Shown here one piece after another: positions 24,645 to 35,910 of a stretch of 64,000 nucleotides of DNA; within the stretch, counting starts at the first letter, position 1; the number at the start of each line of letters is the position of its first letter. The notes beneath the pieces are model-generated. The model searched no databases and was not told the DNA's origin. It saw only the letters and a program-made list of their open reading frames with translations. Source of the DNA: Mimachlamys varia (taxonomy: Eukaryota; Mollusca; Bivalvia; Pectinida; Pectinidae); NCBI GenBank assembly GCA_947623455.1, contig OX392541.1, positions 9,490,719-9,554,718 of the forward strand, written 5' to 3'. The translations under genes were made by a program, and so were the position numbers.

Positions 24645-25033
24645 TAGAGAATACCAAAGCGCCAACAAAGCCATAAGATTAACTCAAAATCGATTAAACT
24701 AGAGGCAAAATATGAACAAAGGAAAGATTAACTCGAAAAAGTACAAGAGAAAAAGCCCAGATGTTCCGGATAAGAAAGCGTTTTCTGCTTCATCGACTTC
24801 ACCCGCCATTTAGCTCTTGGTCACATCCAAGTAAACACCAAGTCCTCAAATTGAGAACCGAGTAATCATTGTCAATCACAAAAAGCACGCTTATGTGCAT
24901 ACGTAAAACTTCCATCTTCATATCCACAAAGAAACAGACTATTTCTCAATTAAACCAAGATGGTGACCATAAAACTTGCCCGTACTCTTCATTAACCTGC
25001 ATCTCTCGAATCCCTGTGCCGTAAGTTTATTTA
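24645..25033 (-). repeat. Dispersed repeat R1, copy 6 (near full length)
   Basis: About 390 bp, from AGAGAATACCAAAGCGCCAAC to TCCCTGTGCCGTAAG, with all R1 landmarks in order. It is the best reference for the length of the family. It shows no terminal inverted repeats, poly-A tail or open frame. Confidence 0.8.
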
Positions 25034-26089
25034 GCAGCAGTTGACATCGATCACGAAAATCTCGATATTCAGAGCACGCCACAGAATCACGAATCAACAT
25101 TATGCTTTTATTGGAGACATGGCATACAGAATATAAGTTTCAGCGCATTTTTAGATAAAACATAAACTGGATGGAAATCATCGGTTGTGTGTAAATTATG
25201 TTGAAAATTTAAAGCAAATAATTCAGAATATCTCAAATGTTTGAAAATCTGCCTTTGCGCCAATCAAATATATGGTACGCTGAACCATTTTTCGTGCGTA
25301 TAAAAAATAATTTTACCATAGACTTTGATTTGTACATACTAAATATCCAAAACGTCATATTTCGGTTAATTATGCACAATAATGTAATTTTATTGTTATG
25401 GTATGCCATCTTCCCATGAAAAGTGAGAAAAAAAATCTGAAATTCGATGTTTACAACAGAATCTGGTAAATTATTTTTTATTCATTGGCGAAAAAAAGTC
25501 CATACTGCAAACGTGTATATGGTCCAAAAGCTATTATGATTATGAAATGTTCATTCAAGGTGGTGTATATATATATTTCAACTTTCAAAACAAATAGATG
25601 AAAAACGTGTTATATTTATAGGACAGCTGTCATAGACTACAACTTCGTAACTTTTCGTTTGTTTAATGTGTTTATTATGGTAGTAGCGCAATATGTTTTG
25701 TTCAATAAAGTGTTTTAAATTGTAATAGGTAATATTTGACACTGATGTATTACGTTTGAAATATCGCTCTTTGACTTAATCCATAGCAACAGCGGATGTT
25801 CAAATGCTAAGTTTGTTTTTCTACATGCAGATTGAAGAGTAAAGTTTGAAAGTTAATAATGACTATTGTTATTATTTATTTTTACAAAAGTTAAGTAAGA
25901 CTTTTAGAGTAACCGTTTTCAACGACTGAGAACAGATAATGACGACTGGTGAAATTCAGAATAATTTATTACCAGTTAATCTTAAAAGAATGACACTAGT
26001 GCTTCGAGGGGCGTGCCTTAAATGACGTAAAACGAATAGTGTTTAAAAGTCAGATTTATCAAAATTGGCGTATTGTACAACTACATTGT
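25034..26089. other. Non-coding stretch
   Basis: AT-rich, no supported gene or element ends. Confidence 0.4.
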
Positions 26090-26310
26090 AAGGATTACGT
26101 AACACACACATGTGCTGCACCTTTTAAATTTAGTTATAGATACAGTATGCCGAAAAAATGAATTAAACTGAACCATACAGCTGTTTCGTCCTCCTCGGAC
26201 TCTTCAGTGATGCAAGGGGCCAAAAGGTGGGAGTCCAAAATGTTTAAACGAATGTAAAAGCAGAAGGGTCAGGTGCGTTAAACTCCTTTAATTTATGAAT
26301 TTAGAAGTAA
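26090..26310 (+). repeat. Dispersed repeat R2, copy 5
   Basis: Well-kept copy: ACGTAACACACACATGTGC, GATACAGTATGCCGAAAAAA, TTTCGTCCTCCTCGGACTC, GGGGCCAAAAGGTGGGAG, CAGAAGGGTCAGGTGCG. Confidence 0.8.
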
Positions 26311-26764
26311 AATTAAACTAGTTCTGTATATTTCAAAATTGTGTACTACTACGCAACTAACCTACATATTGTACGTCCTTCTCAAGTCAATGAAAATCGT
26401 CCATATTGGTGTCTATATCAGAACACGTTCATCCCATTTTATTGCATCATTCACTTCTGATCTACAGGTATATGATTTAAGAACAGAAATAATACAGTTC
26501 ATATTATTTTTCGTAATTTGTACAGGGTATTATCGAGAGATTATTTAGAAATTCAATTTTGAAGCTTTCCTGTTCATGTCGGGTCATATTTGGGGAATGG
26601 ATGTAGAGAGAAATACGTTTTATTTAATTAAAAAGTAATTAAATCTGGGATATATTTGTATTATTGTTATAGTGATATTTATTTTTGATTAAGTGTATTA
26701 CACATTCGAAATCTTTCGGTTGACAACTTTATCATAACATTTATAAACAGAATTGAGATGAAAT

Positions 26765-26897
26765 TCCAAATACTACACTGTATCATACCGCTGTTTCGTC
26801 TTTCTAGGGCTAGTTAGTACATGTTATGTTTGTTGCCAAAAGATGGGCATCGATTTTTTTCTAAGCTGCTGTAGAAACAGAAACCTGAGGTGCGTAT
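26765..26897 (+). repeat. Dispersed repeat R2, copy 6 (partial)
   Basis: ATACCGCTGTTTCGTCTTTC, GCCAAAAGATGGGCATCG and CAGAAACCTGAGGTGCG match the second half of R2. Its last part runs into the 85-bp palindrome. Confidence 0.65.
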
Positions 26898-26982
26898 AAC
26901 CCATTTAATTTATGGTGGTTTGTCAAATATTTTATCTTAATAAGATAAAATATTTGACAAACCACCATAAATTAAATGGGTT
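26898..26982. repeat. Perfect 85-bp palindrome
   Basis: Arms 26898-26939 and 26941-26982 are exact reverse complements of 42 bases with a single A between them. The left arm begins AACCCATTTAATTTATGG and is the normal continuation of R2 (compare 12370-12390), so the right arm is the added copy. It is either a recent inverted duplication or a foldback artefact of sequencing or assembly. Confidence 0.95.
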
Positions 26983-27500
26983 AAAATTTTCTGCATAATG
27001 TTTTCAGTTGGATGTCCATATTCGTTTCAGAACGAAAACAGTTGTGGTTTAATATCAATAGAAAATTAAACAAAACGCACAGTCATTACTTTTTAAATAA
27101 AAACGGGGTGGAGAATGTACTTGTAGATGGAAATGGAATTTGTCTGACATATGGTAAGTTCATGCAAAGATATCAGCTTAATATAAACTAAACTATAAGC
27201 GTTATTTCCAAGAACTTGAGAGGATCATAAATTATTATGGACATAACATTGAAAAACAATATAATTGTTGTTACACTTGAATCGAATCAAATGAAGATGT
27301 CAGAAATTCAATGTTTGATATTTTAAACGTCTCCATAACATAGGAATTAGGAAAGCGTATTGGCGAAAATAGAATGAGGACATTGCTGATAAACATGTCA
27401 TCAAGTGGATTAGATATTTTGCGAGTGCTAATTATAGACAAAAGGAACCGACCAGGCCACAAATTGCAAGCTAAAACGGCACACACTACGATCATGTGTT
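26983..27500. other. Non-coding stretch
   Basis: No supported gene; the frames at 27271-27574 overlap on both strands and run into the MITE. Confidence 0.4.
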
Positions 27501-27508
27501 GGCTAGGC

Positions 27509-27832
27509 CATCTTCGATATCCAGGGGTTACCCTCACCTACGCTCTCTACACCCTTGGAATAACTATGTCATAGCAAAATTGATTACTCGATGTGTGCCA
27601 ACCTGTTGATGAGGCAAGAATACTGGTTCGGTCCTTTGATTACATCAAAAGAATATCTTAGTAACATAACGGTAAAAATTGATAAGCTTTGAAGTCGGTT
27701 GGTGCTCCTTTATACTCTTCAAAAGACAGCATAAGCCTAGCGATTTTGCTGAGCATGCCTTCAGTGTTGCCATAACATATCCCAGGGGTATAGAGAGCGT
27801 AGGTGAGCGTAACCACCGGATATTGACGAAGG
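27509..27832. mobile_element. 324-bp MITE with 8-bp target duplication
   Basis: Ends CATCTTCGATATCC... and ...GGATATTGACGAAGG are inverted over about 60 bases, including CTCACCTACGCTCTCTA / TAGAGAGCGTAGGTGAG. GGCTAGGC flanks it on both sides (27501-27508 and 27833-27840). Eight-base duplications are typical of the hAT superfamily. No coding frame. Confidence 0.75.
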
Positions 27833-28346
27833 GGCTAGGCTAGCCCCAATATAACCATGAACAGATTTGTTTAGATAACGGCTGAGCTACAAATGTATGA
27901 ACTTTTCAATAATAATATTATGTTACATTGAAAAGAGACGTAGTTCTGTCAACACTCTCAAACAATCCAACTGTAAGAGCAGATAACATCTCACACGATC
28001 TTCAAGTGGACCTATCACAAATTTATAACCAATCAATCCTGGAATTTTGCTATCGGAGATGTCAGTGTTTTTTTTCTATCTGATAAACAGTTTTCAAGCT
28101 GTATGTAAAACAGATGTTTAACGGGTGTAGTAGTTGCACATAATTGTACACAACGATGTATCGTTATAGTCATGTATCATTTCATTAGGAACAAAGGAGC
28201 AGTGATATATATTGACCACAAATAAATCAAAGTTTCAGTATTTGTTGGAGAGGTTACGGGAGAGCCACTGGGAAAGGAGAGGGAGATTAAGCTATGAATT
28301 AATCCCTATCTCATTTTATTAATGCATTTACTTCAAGGTGCTAAAA
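27833..28346. other. Non-coding stretch
   Basis: AT-rich, nothing supported. Confidence 0.4.
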
Positions 28347-28750
28347 TCAGAGAATAACAAAGCGTCAACAAACCATAGTACAGTATACGAAATCGATTAA
28401 ACTAGAGGTGGAATATGAACAAAGAAAAAAAGACATTCGTAAAAGTACAAGATAACAAGACGAGGAGTTTCAGAAGACAAAGCTTCTTCAGTTTCATCGA
28501 CAACCCCCGCCATGTAAAAATGGTCACATCCAAGTAAACATCAAGTCCTCAAGATGAGAACCGAGTCGTCATTGCCAATCACAATAAGTAAGCACACTAA
28601 TAATAAGCGATACTTTTTATTCTGCGGAATTCCTGTTTATAATAAATTGGGGAAACTTTAAACACACGCATTTATAGTACATGTAAACTGAGTAGAGAGC
28701 TCGTATAGACTCCTGCCTGTAACTTAATTCCTTTCTGAACTTTCAATAAG
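28347..28750 (-). repeat. Dispersed repeat R1, copy 7 (long)
   Basis: Reverse copy from AGAGAATAACAAAGCGTCAAC through GACGAGGAGTTTCAG, TCAAGTCCTCAAGATGAG and GCGGAATTCCTGTTTATAAT to CTTAATTCCTTTCTGAAC. It shares the extra middle block with copy 5. Confidence 0.75.
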
Positions 28751-29037
28751 ATATGTGCAAAATGAAATGTATACATATACGGAAATGAATACAGAATTAA
28801 ATGTTAAGAAAGCGTCGTTACATTTGTTACATTCGATTGACACTAACACTTTATAAGTTATTTATCTGTTAATGGTGGTCAACGGCAAAGGAAATGACAA
28901 TTTTCTGATGAAATTGAATTTGGTTCTGTGCTGTGACCCATATCAGTATAACGTGAGTGCGTTTTGACATTTTATTATAGCAAATGTTGCTGAATAACTC
29001 TCTCAATGGCAGGGGGTTAAAATTAGCAAAATATTTT

Positions 29038-29315
29038 TCGAGAGGTGCAGGTTGATCAGAACTATGGACAAATTTAATGGTCGCCATCTTCGTCTCAAGA
29101 AGAAATATTCTGTATCTTTGTGTGATATGAAAATGGACGTTTTTGAGTTTTCTCATTAGTGTGGTTACTTGTTGTGATGGACAATGATGACTCGGTACTC
29201 ATTTTGAGGATTGATGTTTACATTGTACTTGAATGTGGCCAAGATTTACATGGCGAGTGTCGTTGATGAGGCAGAAGACGTTTACTCTTCCGGAACATTT
29301 CGTCTTATTCTTGTG
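29038..29315 (+). repeat. Dispersed repeat R1, copy 8
   Basis: Forward copy: GAGAGGTGCAGGTTGATCAG, ATGGTCGCCATCTTCGTCTC, GATGACTCGGTACTCATTT, ATGGCGAGTGTCGTTGATG, TTACTCTTCCGGAACATTTC. It ends at CTTATTCTTGTGG without the 3' third. Confidence 0.75.
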
Positions 29316-29559
29316 GTAACATTCCAAACATTGCATACACACATCGTTCACATATAGTCATACAACGTGGAGATTTAAACATCGTTCGTTCATCTGTGCG
29401 GTTCTCTCCGCACACACGCACGGATTGGTACATATGGTCAATAAATATTACTGAATGAAAAAAATACGAACCCTTTTGTCAAAACACTTTTTAACTTCAC
29501 ATCGTATTTATTGGGATTGTGTTAATTTTAATTATTAAATTACTTATTCAGCTGCGGAA

Positions 29560-29675
29560 TGTAGCCTTAATACTCATCTGTTTGTGTGGGTTCGGGTTTG
29601 TGATTTCAACCTTGACAAGTTTTTTGCAGGGAATGGTACCAGCATGATCACCGATGCGTGATATAGTGCCTCTTA
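29560..29675 (+). repeat. Dispersed repeat R6, copy 1
   Basis: CAGCTGCGGAATGTAGCC through TTTCAACCTTGACAAG and ACCGATGCGTGATATAG matches 63718-63835 closely. Non-coding and unclassified. Confidence 0.7.
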
Positions 29676-30633
29676 AGTGTGTTCTCCGAACACAATAGGT
29701 AGGTGTTGTGTTGGGAGCAATGGTAAGTCAAATATATACTGTTTCATATCAGTTCAGTTTAGTTCAGTTCTTTATTAGATGTACCTTGAATCTTACGGCT
29801 CATCAGTACAAAATAAATATAAATAAAAATAAAAAATACAATCAATATTCCTTGCTATAATTGTACGTAGTCTTTTCTTCTCTGATTACACAATTTAATA
29901 TATTTGGCTAAATTTGACAATTGTTTTTTGTTCATTTATACTAAGTTTATCATAGTAATATTTAATGATAAGACGCAATTTTTATATCTACACATAAAAT
30001 ATCACACATTCTACTTTTATTAGTTTTCATAATATAATCGGCCGTATAACTATAGCCATTATTTCATATGTACCCCACTCCCATTCTACATAATTCATTT
30101 CTTACTCAATTCAACCATTCATTTACATGTAAGCTAACCTTACCTAAGAGTACTTGTGAACCCACCTTACCTGAGATTGTCAATACTACAAGTGCATGAA
30201 ATTGTACACTTTGTTTCTAAAATACAAGGATACTCATATGAAGAAATAAAAAGAAAATCATTAAATGAAGTAATAAGTTATGAATTGTTAGAAATGTGTT
30301 TATTTATCTAGGAATTCTGATGAAGTACACTGTAAAATTCTTTACACCAAAAAGGAAAAGGCTGAACAAGAACGAAAGCTTTATTTACAATAATACATGA
30401 TTGGAAGCATAAAAAAAATAATTTCGAAACCTTTTTGACACTTTTATAAGAAGCATTTTAAATTATGGATCTCTAATGTGAGGGTTCCATAAAGTGCCTT
30501 ATATTGAAAAACTGCATTTAATGTTTGTAAGGGGCTAAGAAATAAATGCAAAATATCATGATCGATCATGAATTTGGAAGACTTCTATTACATATTATTC
30601 GAATATTTAGAAATTTCAAATATTGGCTTTATG
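29676..30633 (+). mobile_element. Truncated relative of the 57451-59300 element
   Basis: Starts AGTGTGTTCTCCGAAC, the reverse complement of the right end at 57451-59300. It then matches that element in reverse over several blocks (TAGGTAGGTGTTG, TCTAGGAATTCTG, AATATCATGATC). A different piece with CTTACGGCTCATCAGTAC is also present. It stops where the 391-bp MITE begins, and the opposite TIR is not found. Confidence 0.65.
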
Positions 30634-30641
30634 TTAAAAAA

Positions 30642-31032
30642 TCAATCTGATTAAAATCATATCTTGATCTCCGCGCCGTTCCGTAAATTTTTCTCTGCTG
30701 CGTTAAGATCCGAGATAATCCCATAAAGGGTCATGTCCCGATGACCTTTCGCATTAGCCAATCAAATTACTACTGGCAGAATCTTGACAGTGAAATTTTG
30801 AGGCGACAAAGCTTGCATAAACACATTTTTCCGTTTAGTCATTTCGTCACCAAAAAGTTCGAGCGGACTAATGTGACGAAATGGCTTGCTGCAAGATGAC
30901 AGGTCGTTGGAAAGTTTTTTTAGTGTTAAGTAAAGAGGCGACAAAGGTCATGTGGACGTGACCTCTTATGGGATGTTGTCAGAACCTTGTAAAACGGAGT
31001 GAGAACAAGGATCTGTATTTTAATCAGATTGG
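30642..31032. mobile_element. 391-bp MITE with TTAAAAAA target duplication
   Basis: Ends TCAATCTGATTAAAAT and ATTTTAATCAGATTGG are inverted, and TTAAAAAA stands on both sides (30634-30641 and 31033-31040). The arms stay similar for about 100 bases (ATCCCATAAAGGGTCATGTC against the reverse of GACGTGACCTCTTATGGGAT). Eight-base duplications suggest hAT. Parts of the same family lie at 52372-52800 and 63897-64000. Confidence 0.75.
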
Positions 31033-31190
31033 TTAAAAAATTAGAATCAGAAGAATTAGAAGAAGAGTGATCTGCCCTTGAACTACGGTAGAGGGTTGGT
31101 TTCAAGATCTACATATTTTTGAATGTTAACGCAAATTACGTTGCGATATCTATACAGTTTTGCGACTGATAGATACTGAAGATTCAGTCC

Positions 31191-32338
31191 TTGGACAGGG
31201 TTGATTTTTTCTGCTGGAAAGCAAACCGAAGAAGAGAAATGGAGGAAGGAAGGAATTTGGACACAAAGCACGAGGAAAATGGCGCCATGGCGCGTACCTA
31301 TTCCGAGGTCGCCTCTCCAGTTCCCAGGTCAGTAAAGGCTGTTTTCATTATTGAAATGGACATTTTTGGAACGAGAACAGTCCCTAAAGAATCATGGTTA
31401 AACCATATTGAATTATACAAAGCAATTGGAAACGTCATTCCTATCGAACAATTGACAGGGCTACAACGTGTACGTGGCATGTGGCGTATATACCTAGATA
31501 GCCAAGATTCACGCTTCCAGCTGATCACCAATGGATTGGTTTTGAGACAAAAGTCCATAAAGATATACTCTTACAACCCTGGAATAGCTCGCACAAAGAA
31601 TGAAGACACGGCGATTGTGAGAGTCAAAAATATACCCCTTTCGGCATTCCACGGCAAAATAAAACGGGACCTAGAACTTAAAGGCTGTGATGTTGTAAAC
31701 ATGTACAAAGAACGGCTAAGAGTCGATGGGTTTCTAACAAATTGTGAGATAGGGGACAGAATTGTTGTAGTCAAGAAATTTCAAAACCCCCTTCCTACGA
31801 TAATGACGATCGGAGGGAAATATCGAGCAGTGATTAAACATCATTATCAACATAATGACAATGTCCATTGTTCCAACTGCCTGCAGACTGGTCACCATGC
31901 CAAAGACTGCACTAATGACAAAGTCTGTAGGCAATGCAAGGAAACCGGGCATATCAAAACTAATTGCCCACAATTATGGCAAAGCAATGACGATAGTGAA
32001 ACCTCAGACTCTGATGAAGATTCTGATGAAGCTGATGAAGACGCACAAAAATACACCGAGAAACAGGATGATGAACAACAACGCGAGGAAAGTGCGTCAG
32101 CGCCTCCAGCCACCCGTGTCACAGCTGATATAAAAGATCATGATAATTCAAAACCTCCCAAACGAAGAAGCGCCCCAAAGAAAAACAAGAATAAAAAAAA
32201 GAATGCGGATGATGAGACAGTGAAATGACAAAATCACGATAATCAAAGACGCATTGACACTTTTCTGAAAGACACTCCATCACGGGTATTCGATCCCCTC
32301 TGGAGGACATTAAAAATCCTCCAAAGAAGAGTAAGTAA
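31191..32338 (+). pseudogene. LINE ORF1, RNA-binding CCHC protein, decayed
   Basis: The open part encodes 345 residues. The N-terminal two thirds look like an RRM-type nucleic-acid-binding fold. Two CCHC knuckles follow, CSNCLQTGHHAKDC and CRQCKETGHIKTNC at about residues 232-265, then an acidic stretch and a Lys-rich tail. ORF1 proteins of L1/Tx1-like non-LTR elements coat the element RNA. A TGA at 32226-32228 interrupts the frame. After it the same frame gives RRIDTFLKDTPS, and after a one-base shift near 32283 it gives SPLEDIKNPPKKSK and a TAA at 32336-32338, a usual ORF1 end. So ORF1 has one nonsense and one frameshift. The start may be a later Met (MEEGRN or MARTYSE). Confidence 0.85.
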
Positions 32339-32389
32339 AAATATGACACAAAAAAAAATAAGTAAAGTGACATTTATTGAAAACAAACA

Positions 32390-32979
32390 ATAACATACAA
32401 TGATAGAAATATTATATATAATATACGTATATAACATGTATATATGCATGGTACAATGTATGTAAGTATACCTACAACTATAAAGAGCATGATGCAAATA
32501 ATATATATATTATATACATGTATGTATGTATGCATGAAATATCTAAGTAGACATATACCTAAAACTATATGTAGACATATACCTATGACTATGAAAAGTA
32601 TGAGGCAAATGATTTATATATTATATATGTATATATCCATGGAATATTTAAGTACTTTAGGTAAAAAGTATACCTGTAAATATAAAGAGTTTGATGCAAC
32701 AATTGCATATATTATATATGTGTACATGAAGAAATACTTGAGTACTTTAGCAAATAATATGTATAATTTATATTACATATATATACACGTGTATACATGG
32801 AATACTCAGACAAATATTGTTATCATATATCTAAGTTGAAGTACACATGTGCACGTACTTTGCATATTTCATATGCAATACAAATGTTATATGCATATAT
32901 ATGCATAGGCTATATCGCTATCATATATATTTACAAGACATACTTTTACAATAATGCAAATAGTCAATCTGTAAATTAA
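32390..32979 (+). repeat. Degenerate ~90-110-bp AT-rich repeats between LINE ORF1 and ORF2
   Basis: Blocks of the form ACTATAAAGAGCATGATGCA followed by ATATATTATATA, a GTATAT run and GAATATTTAAGTACTT recur at about 32477, 32588 and 32679, with a weaker fourth after 32750. Spacings are 111 and 91 bases. A frame at 32444-32839 reads through them, but it is Tyr/Ile-rich and follows only from the AT content. Confidence 0.6.
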
Positions 32980-34185
32980 TCAAGGACACACCAAATTAAC
33001 AAAATACACTATATACCACTAAATACTCAAGGAATTGGGGATAAACAAAAATGCAGAAGACTACAACAATGGATCACACAACAGAGAGCGAACATTATAT
33101 TTTTACAAGAAACACATCTTACTGAAAGAACACAATCACAAATAGACATGGAAAGTTACACAATACATAGTTTTGGAACGAGTCAAAGTAAAGGAGTTGC
33201 AATTCTAATTAGAAACTGTCTAAATCATGACATCATCAACACCTGGGTAGATAAAGATGGAAGAATTGCAATGATTAATACAAAAATAAATAATAATACA
33301 TTCACATTAGTTAACATATACGCACCAAATGACAGACATCAAAGAAACACATTCATTAACAAACTCAAATTAAAAATAACAGGATTTTCACAAGGACTCA
33401 TAATAACTGGAGGGGACTGGAATTAAATCCAAGGCAATAATCTTGACAGAAAAACATTTAAGAAATCTAAACCATTAAAACCTATACATAACCTGAAATT
33501 ATTACGAAGAGAACATAAATTAGTCGATCCTTGGCGTGTAAAAAATCCAAATTCACTACAATATACATGGAGAAGAAAACACTCTAATAGAGAAGGAAGC
33601 AGAATAGATTACTTCTTGATCTCTAAAGAAATAATACCCAAAGTCTCTAAGTCTGATATTAGACCAGCAATTATAAAACACACAGACCACCAAGCAGCCT
33701 CATTAACAATGGATACAGGAAACAATAGGGGTCCTAGCTACTGGAAAATTAACAATAGCCTTCTACAAAATGAAAGGTATAAAAAGATCATAGAAAATAT
33801 CTTCAATAAATACACAACACTAACTGAGACAAATGACTATAACATTGAGAAAGCTTGGGAATTATGTAAAATAGAAATAAGAGAAAAAAGTATCTCATTT
33901 AGTAAACAAATAGCAAAAGAAAGAAAAGATGAAATAGAAGAACTTGAAGAAAAACTAAAACAATTGTATATTCATAATAACTGTGAAGAAATAACTGAAA
34001 CTGAAAACAAACTTGAAAACCTATATGAAATAAAAGCACATGGTGCACAAATAAGGTCTCGAGCAAAATGGTTAGAAGAAGGCGAAAAAAATACTAAATT
34101 CTTCCTCTCACTAGAAAATAAAACACAATCACAAAAACTTATATCAAAAATGAAAATGTACTTGATGAACAGGGAGATATCCTAG
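32980..34185 (+). pseudogene. LINE ORF2, AP-endonuclease domain and linker, broken
   Basis: The frame is open from after TAA 32977-32979. It reads LNTQGIGDKQK, then IIFLQETHLTE (catalytic Glu), GVAILIRN, LVNIYAPND, IITGGDWN and, after an in-frame TAA at 33424-33426, DPWR, GSRIDYFLIS and HTDHQAASL (catalytic Asp-His). This is the apurinic endonuclease fold of L1/Tx1-clade elements, which nicks target DNA. GPSYWKINNSLL and the linker RSRAKWLEEGEKNTKFFLSL follow. Near 34148 a one-base shift moves the frame to NENVLDEQGDILGRLEQFYG, so the TAG at 34183 is not the true end. No in-frame ATG precedes 33148. Confidence 0.88.
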
Positions 34186-34260
34186 GCAGACTCGAACAAT
34201 TCTACGGTAAGTTGTATAGATAAAAAAATATCAAACCATCACAAATAAAAAACTACTTAA

Positions 34261-35309
34261 AGGCCCAATATACGTAACTTTCGGCAAAACTTGAATCGAA
34301 AATCAAGCCTAATAACTTTTTATATTTATGGTTTAGTTAAGATTAAAGAGTAACTATAATGCAAAACCATCTTTTGTGTATGGAAAGATTGGTAAATAGT
34401 AAGTGAGATAATTCTCACGAAAATTTTTTTTTTGTAAAAATTACGAAGTTTTGACCATTTTTCTAAATTTCACACCTGAACGCAAATCAGAAAATCCCTG
34501 ATTTTGCCATACGACCGGAAGTGACGTCACAACGGTGACCGCACTGATAGACTTGTGTACTCATTATATTAAAATTATATGAATCGTATCACGACTTGTT
34601 ATTTGTATAGAGTCTTCCATTCAAGAATATGACACTTATTATATATCAAGGTTGTATGGAGTTCATTAATGACCCTACTGATAATTCCAAGGTGTTGTAT
34701 GCCCCAGGGGACCGTAATTAGTGGGGAGGGGGTCGGGAGGGAGTTCCACAGGTGTGCGGCACACGTGGTCATGATCACTCGACCATAAATCAATAACCGC
34801 CGGACTCGCTAACATGATTAACAGGTTATTATTTTGCGGAAAGACTTCAAAACATGCACTTGATATGATTAGGTATTAATTTTCTCATATTTTATTTCAT
34901 ATAACACCGCTAAAACGGCGTGTGTAATCACTGATGGTCACGTTGATTGCATGCACATATCAGCAGGAACTGATCGTAACACCTTTTAAAATGCACGCTG
35001 AAAAATTTTAATGCATGTCGGCAATATCCAAGATAAATTCCTTCGCGGTTACCAGTAAAGCAGCAGTTGAAACACGCTATTTGTAAACACGAGTAGATTT
35101 CGAACCGTCTTCTACCTTCGGTTTGTTGTTGAAGTGGGCCCCACCTGAATTATTTTCAATCTTTTTGATTTTTTTGTAAAGAGTTTCGTGTTAGTTACCG
35201 CTCATGTTTACTTCGTTTTTGGCTTATTTTTGCATGGTTATCAACTCGATTTTTTTCCAGAAGTTTTCAGGATCGCAAAAATTTTCCTGAAGTTACGTAT
35301 ATTGGGCCT
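34261..35309. mobile_element. 1049-bp TTAA-flanked non-autonomous transposon inside LINE ORF2
   Basis: Perfect 20-bp inverted ends AGGCCCAATATACGTAACTT (34261-34280) and its complement (35290-35309), with TTAA at 34257-34260 and 35310-35313. The TTAA duplication is the hallmark of piggyBac-type cut-and-paste elements. No transposase frame is present. Removing the element and one TTAA joins QIKNYLR to QTKLEKTLTLEE in one frame, which proves an insertion into the LINE. Confidence 0.92.
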
Positions 35310-35313
35310 TTAA

Positions 35314-35910
35314 GGCAAACAAAATTAGAAAAAACCCTAACACTTGAGGAAAGTCAATCATGTAATGGCCCAATTACTGAAAATGAATGCATGCAGGCTA
35401 TAAACTCTATGAAACTCAACAAATTACCGGGGTCAGATGGACTGACTGTAGAATTTTACAGAACATTTTGGACATATGTCAAACTTCTTCTGCCAAAATG
35501 TATAAATGAATGCTACAAAAATGGAAAAATGATAAAATCTCAACGAGAAGGTATGCTCTCCCTTATTTATAAAAAAAGATGATCCATTAGATTTTAAAAA
35601 TTGGCGTCCAATTACGCTCCTCAATGTTGATTATGAAATAATTGCTAAATGCCTAGCTGAGAGACAAAAAAACGTTTTACCAAAAATTATCAACTCAGAT
35701 CAAAATGGTTTTATAAAAAATAGATACATAGGATATAATATTCGACAGATCCAAGATATTTTAGATAATGTAGAGAAGTTAAATATTAATGGTGCAATCC
35801 TATTCCTAGATTTTGAAAAATATATGAAACAATTAGAAGACAACTACAAACACAGAAATAAACAACTCTCCTCTGTCTTCAAAACTGTGATGCGTTGTTT
35901 ATCAGAGTAG
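35314..35910 (+). pseudogene. LINE ORF2, start of reverse transcriptase, frameshifted and truncated
   Basis: Continues ORF2 after the inserted element: TENECMQAINSMKLNKLPGS, DGLTVEFYRTFW, then a one-base excess in an A run (35571-35577). The shifted frame goes on as DPLDFKNWRPITLLNVDYEI, then IAKCLAERQ, DQNGFIKNRYIGYNIRQI and AILFLDFEK. These are RT motifs 0-3 of L1/Tx1-like elements. The homology stops just where AFD (RT motif A, first catalytic Asp) should follow; a stretch that I do not recognise, ending LSSVFKTVMRCLSE and TAG 35908-35910, takes its place. The YADD box and 3' end are missing. Confidence 0.87.

Noticed and set aside
27271..27574. Frames on both strands at the MITE
   Set aside because: They run across the MITE border and its target duplication.
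31298..32122. Several - strand frames opposite LINE ORF1
   Set aside because: They are shadows of ORF1; no protein features of their own.
32444..32839. 131-codon + frame between LINE ORF1 and ORF2 as a third LINE protein
   Set aside because: Its Tyr/Ile/Met-rich text mirrors the ATATAT repeats, and no LINE of this type is known to carry such a protein.
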